NCBI GenBank assembly: GCA_947041065.1
Contig: CAMRCV010000027.1
Coordinates: 1 to 6,636 of the forward strand
Direction: 5' to 3'
From: an uncultured Mycoplasma sp.
GTDB taxonomy: Bacteria > Bacillota_I > Bacilli_A > Mycoplasmatales > Metamycoplasmataceae
Length of the DNA stretch: 6,636 nt
Within the stretch, counting starts at the first letter, position 1. The number at the start of each line of letters is the position of its first letter. Under the pieces are notes generated by a model. It saw only the letters and a program-made list of their open reading frames with translations. It did no database searches and was not told the origin of the DNA. The translations under genes were made by a program, and so were the position numbers. Below are positions 1-6,636 of this stretch, one piece after another.

Positions 1-46
1 AGATGCGCATTAGTGACTGGAGTTCAGACGTGTGCTCTTCCGATCT
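1..46 (+). other. Illumina TruSeq P7 adapter and i7 index left on the contig end (artefact)
   Basis: Bases 13-46 match the 34-nt Illumina TruSeq index-read adapter that ends in GCTCTTCCGATCT. Bases 1-4 (AGAT) match the end of the P7 flow-cell sequence. The eight bases between them, GCGCATTA at 5-12, sit exactly where the i7 index lies. Their reverse complement, TAATGCGC, is the TruSeq HT index I know as D708. The GC content and lack of coding logic also differ from the AT-rich gene that begins at base 47. This is library adapter carried into the assembly, not genome sequence, and no gene should be called across it. The adapter match is direct; the index name is from memory. Confidence 0.97.
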
Positions 47-1216
47 AATATTAACTAAGAAATCTTTGTGGAAAGGCATTCTTCAAACAAGTTCATCTTG
101 CGCTTTAGAAGCTTCGAATAAATCATTTCATGCTTTTTCAGTTGTTGCTCAAGCACCAGTATATGTAGAACCTAACGATACAACAATAGCACCAGTTAAA
201 GTAGCTATATCAATAATTCTTGTAGGATTGAATTTTTTAATTGCATAAGTTATTGCATCAGCCAAAATCAATCTTCCTTCAGCATCAGTATTATTAACCT
301 CTACTGTTTTTCCATTCATTGATGTATAAATAGAATCAGGTAATGAAGCTGTCGATGAAACTCTATTATCTGTTAATGGCAGAACCATTGAAACATTTGT
401 TTTTGGAGCAAGTTCAATAATTGTGTTCATTGCTGCAAAACAAATAGCAGCACCTGACATATCATATTTCATACCTTGAATAAAGTTAGATGGTTTTAAG
501 TTATAACCACCAGTATCAAAAGTAATTCCTTTTCCAATATAAACTGTTTTTTCTTCAGAAGATGGATTACCATTATATTCAACAGTAACTAATTGTGCTT
601 CATATGCTGAACCAGCATTTACAGATAAGAATAACCCCATGTTCTCTGCTTCGATTTCTTTTTTGTTAAGAACTTTAAGAGTAATTTTAGAACCATGAAT
701 TTTTAAAGCGTCAGACATTTCTTTTGCCAATCATTCAGAATTACAAATATTAGGAGGTGTTGCTTGTAATCTTCTTGCAACATTAACTGATTTAGCTAAC
801 GCTAAAGCTTCTGTTGCCACTTTAGTCATTTGTGAACTATTTGAAAAAATATTGATTGCGAATTCTTTAGGTTTTTTTGCTGTTTTTGCAGAATATAAAC
901 CTTCTCCCAATAAGTATTCTTGTTGATCTATAAATGTTTTAACAACTTCTTCTTCTGTTACTATTTTAGAAACAAAAGACTTTGCATTTACTTCAAAATC
1001 TCTATTACCTAAAGTAATTATTTTTTTCATAGCCGATTTTAAATCATCTTTATCAAATTTACTTTCTTCTCCTAAGTAAATATATGTGGTTTTTTTATTT
1101 GGAAATTCTGTTATTGAAAACTTTTCTTTCAATAAGTTTTCTTCTTGTATTTTTGAATTATGGAAGAAACCAATAACTTTAAACGCCTTTAAATTTTCTT
1201 TATTCACTAGTTTCAT
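47..1216 (-). CDS. pepA: Leucyl aminopeptidase, M17 family (C-terminus missing)
   Basis: Cytosolic zinc/manganese aminopeptidase that removes N-terminal residues, especially Leu, from peptides and so recycles imported or internal peptides. From the ATG at 1216, 390 residues are present. The catalytic domain carries the M17 signature: GKGITFDTGG (residues 228-237, Lys229 and Asp234), the LKP lysine (241), Asp252 in MKYDMSG, and NTDAEGRL (309-316, Asp311, Glu313, Arg315). These correspond to the metal ligands and catalytic Lys/Arg of E. coli PepA. A VWRMPF motif near residues 377-382 fits the later part of the domain. About 60 C-terminal residues are probably missing, because the sequence runs into the adapter at base 46. 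Four in-frame TGA codons (731-733, 149-151, 128-130, 83-85) read as Trp, so this is one intact frame, not a pseudogene. I chose 1216 because AAGGT lies 4 nt upstream. An ATG at 1258 is the alternative, but a -10-like TATAAT lies 1 nt before it. Confidence 0.93.
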
Positions 1217-1220
1217 ATTT

Positions 1221-1225
1221 ACCTT
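1221..1225 (-). promoter_or_regulatory. Shine-Dalgarno-like AAGGT supporting the pepA start at 1216
   Basis: On the minus strand AAGGT is followed by AAAT and then the ATG at 1216. The upstream in-frame ATG at 1258 has no such purine run before it. The site therefore decides the start call, though weakly, since at least two other genes here have no visible Shine-Dalgarno sequence. Confidence 0.45.
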
Positions 1226-1259
1226 ATTTCTTATTTTTATCAAATTATCTATTTTCATA

Positions 1260-1265
1260 ATTATA
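1260..1265 (-). promoter_or_regulatory. Possible -10 box (TATAAT) for pepA inside the leuS-pepA gap
   Basis: A perfect minus-strand TATAAT lies at 1265-1260, between the leuS stop and pepA. A start site 6-8 nt further on would fall near 1253, giving a leader of about 36 nt that contains the AAGGT site before the 1216 ATG. No convincing -35 or TGN extension is present, and chance TATAAT matches are common in AT-rich DNA. pepA may also be co-transcribed with leuS. Confidence 0.3.
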
Positions 1266-1279
1266 TAAGTTATAAACAA

Positions 1280-3175
1280 TTATTTAATAACAAAATTAAT
1301 TATTTTATTTTTGACAACTATCGTTTTGATAATTTCTTTGTTTAACAAAAACTTCGCTACATTGTTTTCTGCTTTTGCCATTTCGAGCAACACTTCTTCA
1401 GTCATTGATTTTTCAACTTTAATATTACCTCTTAATTTACCATTAATTTGCACTACTATATTTAAAGCTTCTTTTGCTATTTTAGTTTCATCATATTTTG
1501 GTCAAGAGTGATGCAAAACTTGTTTTTCATTTAATTTTTCCAATAGTTCTTCTGACATGTGGGGAGCAAGAGTTGAAAACATAATTAAAAAATCAATTAA
1601 ATATTTTTTATGCGGAATAGCTTCTACTTTATAAAGATAATTCATATAAACCATAAAATTAGAAATAGCAATATTGAATTTTGTTTCTTCAATATTTTTA
1701 GTAACTTCCATAATTAAAATATTGTAATTTGATTCTAAATCATTATCAACAATATTTGCATCAATTAAATATTCTTTATCAATATATTTTTTAAACATTC
1801 TTCAAACTCTATCTAATCATTTCTTAGTACCATCAAGAGCTTTATCACTTCATGGCTTAGTGTCTGTTAATGGGCCCATAAACATTTCATAAATCCTTAA
1901 AGAATCAGCACCATGAGATTTAATAATAATAGTTGGATCAATAACATTACCTTTGGACTTTGACATTTTCAAATTATCACTACCTAAAATCATTCCTTGA
2001 TTGATTAATTTCAAAAACGGTTCTGACGTTGGTACAACTTTTAAATCAAAAAGTACTTTATGTCAAAATCTTGCATATAACAAATGTAGGACAGCATGTT
2101 CTTGTCCGCCAATATATAAATCAACAGGTAATCACTTTTCAAATCTTGCATAAGCTTCTTTTGAATCAAGGTCTAAATATGTGCCATCATCATTTTTCAA
2201 AATATAACCTAAATAATATCAAGAGCTTCCTGCTCATTGAGGCATAGTGTTTGAGTCTCTACGGTACTTCTTGCCTTCATGTTCAAAAAATAATCATTCC
2301 TCATTGTTTACTAAAGGACTTTCTCCATTACCAGAAGGTTTAATATTTTTCATTTTTGGTAGTTCAACCAAATCCTCAATTAATAAAATATTATTATCTT
2401 CATCAAAAGCAATTGGAAAAGGTTCACCTCAATATCTTTGACGAGCAAAAACTCAATCTCTTAAATGATAAGTTGTTTTACCTTTTTTGACTTCTTTACC
2501 AATTCAATTTCTTTGAAGAGATTTAAGAGAATTTGGTCAATCCAAATCTTCTAAACCTTCTAATAATTTATCAGCATAATTTGTAATCTTTAAAACTCAT
2601 TGTTTCATAGGTTTTTTGATTACAGGAAAAGATCCACGCTCACTAACATTATTACCAGATTCATCTTGTAAAACTTCTTCATTTGCAAGAACAGTTCCAA
2701 GACCTTCACATCAATTTACATCAATTTCTTTTATTTCAGCTAAACCATTTTTATACATTTGTGAAAATATTCATTGTGTTCAACGATAATATTTAGGATC
2801 GGTTGTATTTACTTCTTTGTCATAGTCGTAAGAAAAACCTAAAGACTTTAATTGAACTCTAAATTTATCAATATTTTCGTTAGTGAAAGTAGCTGGATCA
2901 TTTCCAGTTTGAATAGCATATTGTTCTGCTGGAAGACCGAAAGCATCTCAACCAATTGGATGTAAAACATCAAAATCATTTAATCTTTTGTATCTAGCAA
3001 TAATATCTGTAGCAGTATATCCTTCTGGGTGACCAACATGAAGTCCTGATCCAGAGGGGTATGGAAACATATCTAAAACATAATATTTTTTATCTTTATT
3101 AGAAGTAGTTTTGAACGTTTTTTCTTGTTCCCAAACTTTTTGTCATTTTTTTTCAATTTTTAAGTGTTCATACAT
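1280..3175 (-). CDS. leuS: Leucyl-tRNA synthetase lacking the CP1 editing domain
   Basis: Class I synthetase that charges tRNA-Leu with leucine in the cytosol using ATP. The 631-residue frame is complete from ATG 3175 to TAA 1280-1282. It shows the HIGH-type motif HVGH (46-49), [15 protein letters not shown] (154-168), [13 protein letters not shown] (190-202), NWIGK (223-227), LRDWVFARQRYWGEP (238-252), MPQWAGSSWYYLG (311-323), [17 protein letters not shown] (356-372), KMSKS (403-407), an anticodon-binding helical domain, and the C-terminal domain starting at VQINGKLRG. Usual bacterial LeuRS is about 800 or more residues. Here NWIGK and LRDW are separated by only ten residues (228-237), where other bacteria carry the CP1 editing domain of roughly 180 residues. 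The join is in frame and flanked by conserved sequence, so it is a clean domain loss rather than decay. No room exists upstream for a T-box. About 19 of 20 Trp codons are TGA. Confidence 0.97.
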
Positions 3176-3184
3176 ATATAAAAA

Positions 3185-3193
3185 ATTATATCA
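3185..3193 (-). promoter_or_regulatory. Extended -10 promoter element of leuS, 9 nt before the start codon
   Basis: The minus strand reads TGATATAAT, a full TGN plus TATAAT extended -10. It ends 9 nt before the leuS ATG at 3175. A transcript starting 6-8 nt downstream would have a leader of only about 1-3 nt. No Shine-Dalgarno sequence is present, which agrees with leaderless initiation. No clear -35 was found, as expected for an extended -10 promoter. Confidence 0.5.
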
Positions 3194-3214
3194 ATTAAAT
3201 TAAAATTAAAGTAA

Positions 3215-4762
3215 TTAATAATTAGCCTTACTTTTTTTAATTTCATTAGAAATAGTTTCTGGATCTTTAGTTTCTAATGTTAGATTTTTTCCTCAATTTA
3301 ATTTATAGAATAACGTTTCAAAAACAAACACTTTTGTTAAATCTGATAAAAAGAAGATTGCATAAGCTGCCGGGAATCCAAGATTAGTATTGGGAACAAT
3401 GACAAATACTAAAATTGATATTCAACAAGTTTGTACTAAGCCTCCAGAAGCATCAACTAGAGAAGTGATATTAGTTTTTCCGCCAGCAGAAATACATCTG
3501 CTTCTTGTCATATATCAAATTCACATTGGCATATATCCTGCAAGTGGTCAAATGGTCATTTTTAGTTGATTTAGATATTCAACAACTCCGTTGTCGGCTA
3601 TTTGAACAGCTTCTGATATTGTTAAATAAGGATATTTTTCCATTAAAGAAGTAATGGTACCCTCTTTATATCCGTCAGCCAAAAATGTCATGTGAGGAAC
3701 TATGAACGAAAATGACAATAAAATAGAACCCATTATAAGAGCCATAACAAAATGAAAACCTTGTAACTCTTTAGCGTTTGTTTTTGCTTGTTCTAAATTT
3801 CCGTTTCCAAGTTCCCGACCGACAAAAATAGTTGTATTAGCTCCTATGGACTCAAATGTTGACCAGAATATATTAAAGACTGCACCAGAAATTCCGAGAA
3901 TGGTAGCTGCAGAAATAAAATATTCAGGCTTCCCAATCTGGCCGGGATAGAAGTTTGCATTTCAAAAAATAAATCTAATTGATACAGCGATAGAACCAAT
4001 TGAAATAAAAATAAATGAAGATGACCTTCTTATTATTTGCTTTCAAATTTGTTTTGAAATTGAAAATATCTTTAAGGGATTAACAATAATTTCTTTGTTT
4101 TTAACTCAAACAAATATAATATTAAATCCAACCGAAAATATTTGAGAAATAATTGATGAAACAGCTAACGATCAAATACCTGTACCAAAACCAAAAACAA
4201 ACATTGAATTCAAAGCAATATTCATTGATAAGGAAATAATTGAAGAAACTAAAGAAGCCCTACCATGTCCGGCCTCTCTCATAATCATGGCTGAAGTATA
4301 ACCTCAAGCACCCGTTAATCATGTCACCGCTATTATTCTTAAGTATAATCCTGAATCTTCAACAATGGTTGGATCAACTTTAAATGTCCCAACCAAATTA
4401 ATCATAAATTCTGGAGCTATAAAAGCCGGGAATGCAAATAATGAAGTTATCCCTATTGAAATTAACATTCTAGACCTTAAAACATACCTAGTATTAACAC
4501 GATCTTTTGCTCCATAATATTGACCAAACAAAGATGAACCAATTACTGTTGTAGCAGCTATTATTCCTGTAACTAAAGTTGTTCAAGTATTTGCATATGA
4601 TAGTTTATCAATACCATTTGGAATAGGGATGGCCATAAAATTATCAATAAAGCTATTTAATGCAAAAATCATAGCAGCAAAAATGATAGGCAAAGATGTC
4701 ATTGTATATGTGCTTCATCTTTGTTTATTAGACGGAAAAGTTTGTTTAATTTTTTGAATCAT
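3215..4762 (-). CDS. MATE-family multidrug/solute exporter
   Basis: Predicted polytopic inner-membrane protein of 515 residues that would export drugs, toxins or metabolites in exchange for Na+ or H+. The substrate cannot be inferred. The sequence has the two-bundle MATE layout, with hydrophobic helices throughout and paired motifs after the second helix of each half: GQYYGAKDRVNTR (80-92) and GRELGNGNLEQAK (315-327). Around twelve membrane segments can be traced, including about 22-42, 99-124, 177-200, 205-221, 336-358, 403-418, 437-457 and 461-482. Residues 359-402, between the probable TM9 and TM10, form a long polar loop, longer than the matching loop in the first half. The tail (484-515) is charged and cytoplasmic. 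Many Trp codons are TGA (for example 4319-4321), so without code 4 the gene would look shattered. The start ATG 4762 lies just after an extended -10 and has no Shine-Dalgarno. The stop TAA is 39 nt before leuS. Confidence 0.9.
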
Positions 4763-4772
4763 AATAATAAAT

Positions 4773-4781
4773 TTTATATCA
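4773..4781 (-). promoter_or_regulatory. Extended -10 promoter element of the MATE gene, 10 nt before the start codon
   Basis: The minus strand reads TGATATAAA, a TGN plus TATAAA extended -10, ending 10 nt before the ATG at 4762. The predicted transcription start would be about 2-4 nt before the ATG, with no ribosome binding site. The layout closely copies that in front of leuS. A further minus-strand TATAAT at 4809-4804 could be a second, upstream promoter. Confidence 0.45.
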
Positions 4782-5047
4782 TATTAATTGTTAATAATTA
4801 ATTATTATAATAATTTTTAATATTTCATAAATAATTATTTTTGCTTTACCTTTTTAAACTAATTTTATTTATTGAATTTATTTAATGAAAAATTACATTA
4901 TTAATCAATTTAATTTGTCTAAAAAATATTATATTAAATTATTTTTGCCACTTTATACCTTTATTTAAAAGAAATATTTAATTGCAATTTTTGTGTACTT
5001 TTTTATGTCAGTAGTCTTAATTTAAAATATTATCAATTTAATTTTAG

Positions 5048-5053
5048 TATAAT
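5048..5053 (+). promoter_or_regulatory. Possible -10 box (TATAAT) for the 5104 membrane-protein gene
   Basis: A perfect TATAAT on the plus strand ends 50 nt before the ATG at 5104. It would give a leader of about 44 nt that includes the GGGGG ribosome-binding stretch. No -35 match stands out, and the surroundings are so AT-rich that chance is possible. Confidence 0.35.
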
Positions 5054-5094
5054 TTTAGTAATTCATTTTATTAAATAAATTTAAAAAATAGATT

Positions 5095-5100
5095 GGGGGT
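5095..5100 (+). promoter_or_regulatory. G-rich ribosome-binding stretch (GGGGGT) for the 5104 gene
   Basis: GGGGGT is the only G run in this very AT-rich leader and ends 3 nt before the ATG at 5104. It differs from canonical AGGAGG but could still pair with the anti-Shine-Dalgarno. It favours 5104 over the next in-frame ATG at 5116, which would be 16 nt from the G run. Confidence 0.5.
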
Positions 5101-5103
5101 CTT

Positions 5104-6282
5104 ATGATAAATAATATGTTTGAAATAATTAGTAAGGCAACTTCCAACAATAATACTACAGAAGGTTTCGAAGTTGTACGTTTGATGGTAGTGCCTGTTT
5201 TATCTTTATTTACAGCAATTATGGCAATAAGTGTTTTTTCTGCCAGTTATTTTATTGTTTTTAGAATTAAGAAATATTTACAAAGACATAAAAGTTATTT
5301 GAATTTTACCAATAAATTATCGACTTCTTTTAAAGGAAGAAAAGCAAGTATATTAAGACCATATGAAACAACAATGTGAGGACCAAAGTTAGAATCTAAT
5401 AAAGACTTGGTGGGTAAAGTTTTAACACAATACAAAAATGCCGATTTAAAAGATTTAATCTTAGGAACATATAATGATGACTTAAAATCAATAAAAACAA
5501 TAATTAGCAGTGATAACAAATTAATAAAAAACAACCAAAAATTTATTAAGTTTCAAAGATTATTTCATGTATATACAAAAGATGGAATAATTATTGAATA
5601 CCTTAATAAAGATTATGTTTCTTTTTACAAAGTTAAAAAAACTGGGGTTATTATTGGTGTTTTGAAAAAAGAGGAATTAGAGTCAAGAAATATTGAAATA
5701 ACATATGATTTAGATTATTCAGACATTTTTAAAAAAAATGACTTAAATAAATTAGCTACAGTTTATCAAATCTACTTTATTAAGAATAACTTTCTTTACA
5801 AAAATATTACTAATCCTATTGTAGATTTAGAAATTCAATTAAGTCGAATGAGAAAAACATATAACAAGATGTTGAAAAAGAAATATAAGCACTATAACGT
5901 TTATATGAAAGATAAATTTAAAGGCTTTCCTAAATTGAACAAACTTTTAGAAAAAGATGGTTTTCAAGTTCAAGATGACTTATTATTAGAATTATTTGTA
6001 CAAAAAATAGTTATAGATAATCGTATTTCAGCATCAATTAAGAAAAGAAAAGAGATTAAAGAAGTTATTAATTATAAAACCGCTGCTGACCTTAATAAGA
6101 AAATGTTAAAAAAAGAACAAGAATTAAAGAAAATTAATGCATTAAAAGAAAAATCTAAACCTGTTTATATTACAAAAGAAATAACTATCCCCATCGTTAA
6201 AAAAGATGTTGATCAAGAAATTAAATCAAAAGAAAAAGAAATTCAATCAAAAGAAATTGAATTAAAAGATAATAAAAAATAG
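5104..6282 (+). CDS. Hypothetical membrane-anchored protein with a charged C-terminus
   Basis: I do not recognise the family. The 392-residue protein has a short polar N-terminus (1-24), one strong hydrophobic segment (about 26-53) and then RIKKYLQRHK (54-63). By the positive-inside rule this places the N-terminus outside and a body of about 330 residues in the cytoplasm. The middle (about 100-300) looks like a folded, mixed alpha/beta domain (for example RLFHVYTKDGIIIEYLNKDY, 152-171). From about 307 to 353 it is rich in Lys, Glu and Leu and probably helical or coiled coil. The tail (366-392) contains KSKEKEIQSKEIELKD, a short internal repeat. There are no cysteines. The single Trp (92) is a TGA at 5377-5379, so reading with the standard code would wrongly split the gene in two. 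There is no signal-peptide cleavage site or lipobox. It is monocistronic, with its own promoter region and a terminator directly at its stop. A scaffold or cytoskeleton-linked anchor is possible, but that is speculation. Confidence 0.85.
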
Positions 6283-6305
6283 ACTTTTAAGTCTACTTAT
6301 TTTTT
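6274..6305. terminator. Bidirectional intrinsic terminator between the 5104 gene and pfkA
   Basis: The stem TAGACT (6280-6285) pairs with AGTCTA (6290-6295) across a TTTA loop. A6 (6274-6279) lies on the left and T6 (6300-6305) on the right, so either strand gives a hairpin followed by a U-run. The flanking A and T runs can extend the stem. The TAG stop of the rightward gene (6280-6282) is the first part of the stem. The stem is short and weak in GC, as is usual in such genomes. The convergent gene order, with only 27 nt between stops, supports a shared terminator. Confidence 0.75.
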
Positions 6306-6309
6306 AATT

Positions 6310-6636
6310 TTATTGTTGGTTTAGTTTTGTGATTTTCAAAATCTCATTTATCAATTTAGGTCTTTCTTGTGAAAGAGATTCTAAAATTGGTAAAGCATTA
6401 ATTTTGTTTTCATTAATACCAATTGCAAGACCTGATTTATCTTGTAATAATAATTCAACTGCCATTACACCCATTCTAGTAGCCAAAACTCTTTCATTAG
6501 CTGTTGGAGTTCCACCTCTTTGTAAGTGCGCTAATATAGATGACCTAGTAACTACACCTGTTGCAGCTTCAACATCTTTTGATAATTTGTCCATGTTGTC
6601 ATAAACATGTTCAGAAACTATAATAATCATAGAATC
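6310..6636 (-). CDS. pfkA: ATP-dependent 6-phosphofructokinase (C-terminal third; N-terminus outside window)
   Basis: Glycolytic enzyme that phosphorylates fructose 6-phosphate to fructose 1,6-bisphosphate, a central energy step for a fermenting mycoplasma. Only the last 108 codons are in the window. The stop is TAA at 6310-6312, and the frame is open to the right edge. The sequence aligns by eye with the E. coli PfkA C-terminus: IIIVSEHVYD (compare ITEHMCD), then TGVVTRSSILAHLQRGGTP, then ERVLATRMGVMAVELLL. The visible fructose-6-phosphate site residues match E. coli Arg243, His249 and Arg252 (TR..., and H and R of AHLQRGG). The usual Gly of LGHxQRGG is Ala here (LAH). About 215 N-terminal residues, including the ATP site, would lie beyond the edge. 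No TGA codon falls in this part. The gene converges on the hypothetical membrane-protein gene with a shared terminator. Confidence 0.95.
   Translation of the reverse strand, partial: DSMIIIVSEHVYDNMDKLSKDVEAATGVVTRSSILAHLQRGGTPTANERVLATRMGVMAVELLLQDKSGLAIGINENKINALPILESLSQERPKLINEILKITKLNQQ

Larger units (their letters stand above)
4763..5103. other. AT-rich divergent intergenic region
   Basis: This 341-bp stretch between the divergent MATE gene and the 5104 gene contains no open frame of note, no tRNA-like cloverleaf and no terminator. It holds the candidate promoters of both flanking genes near its two ends. It also contains a 16-bp perfect palindrome (4792-4807, TAATAATTAATTATTA), which is made only of A and T and may be chance. 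I see nothing else in the middle part (about 4830-5040). Confidence 0.7.

Noticed and set aside
3..248. Plus-strand open frame of 81 codons at the left end
   Set aside because: Its first 15 codons are adapter and the rest is antisense to conserved pepA sequence.
731..733. Apparent stop that splits pepA, with similar TGA breaks in leuS, the MATE gene and the 5104 gene
   Set aside because: All are TGA in the conserved frame at positions where Trp is expected. This is code 4, not frameshift or pseudogene formation.
1217..1258. Longer pepA N-terminus starting at ATG 1258
   Set aside because: A -10-like TATAAT ends 2 bases before it and it lacks a Shine-Dalgarno, whereas ATG 1216 has AAGGT. It is kept as an alternative only.
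2029..2441. Plus-strand open frames of 72 and 64 codons
   Set aside because: They lie antisense within leuS, whose minus-strand frame matches LeuRS motifs throughout.
3176..3214. T-box or other riboswitch upstream of leuS
   Set aside because: The gap to the MATE stop is only 39 nt and holds a promoter, too short for a T-box leader.
4792..4807. 16-bp perfect palindrome as an operator between divergent genes
   Set aside because: It contains only A and T in an almost pure A/T background, where such palindromes arise by chance. No regulator gene is nearby.
5295..5534. Minus-strand frame of 79 codons across the start of the hypothetical membrane-protein gene
   Set aside because: It overlaps a longer plus-strand frame with a start, ribosome-binding stretch and terminator. 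It has no recognisable features of its own.
6329..6604. Plus-strand frame of 91 codons at the right end
   Set aside because: It is the antisense shadow of pfkA, whose substrate-binding motifs are clear.

Overview
The window is AT-rich and uses UGA as tryptophan (genetic code 4). Every protein-coding gene except the short pfkA fragment reads through in-frame TGA codons at conserved Trp positions; in leuS about 19 of 20 Trp codons are TGA. This points to a Mollicute of the Mycoplasma type. The leucyl-tRNA synthetase has lost its whole CP1 editing domain, a trait I know from Mycoplasma mobile. A relative of M. mobile is therefore a reasonable guess, but the window alone does not prove it.

Layout. 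Bases 1-46 are not biological: they match an Illumina TruSeq P7 adapter with its index, left on the contig end. From 47 to 4762 three genes run leftwards: a MATE-family membrane exporter (3215-4762), leuS for leucyl-tRNA synthetase (1280-3175), and pepA for M17 leucyl aminopeptidase (47-1216, C-terminus cut off at the adapter junction). Gaps are short (39 nt and 63 nt), so read-through transcription is likely. Candidate -10 boxes also precede each gene. Those of the MATE gene and leuS are extended -10 elements only 10 and 9 nt before the ATG, which would give nearly leaderless mRNAs.

A 341-bp, very AT-rich divergent intergenic region (4763-5103) separates this block from a rightward gene (5104-6282). 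That gene encodes an unrecognised 392-residue protein with one N-terminal membrane anchor and a highly charged, Lys/Glu-rich C-terminus. It converges on the 3' end of pfkA (6310 to the right edge, leftward, N-terminal two-thirds outside the window). A symmetric hairpin with A6 on one side and T6 on the other lies between the two stop codons and probably terminates both.

The genes cover translation (leuS), peptide breakdown (pepA), glycolysis (pfkA) and export (MATE), a normal housekeeping mix for a reduced genome. No mobile element, CRISPR array, tRNA or rRNA was seen. The notable biology is the editing-deficient LeuRS and the repeated leaderless-type promoter layout. No wholly new multi-gene system is evident.
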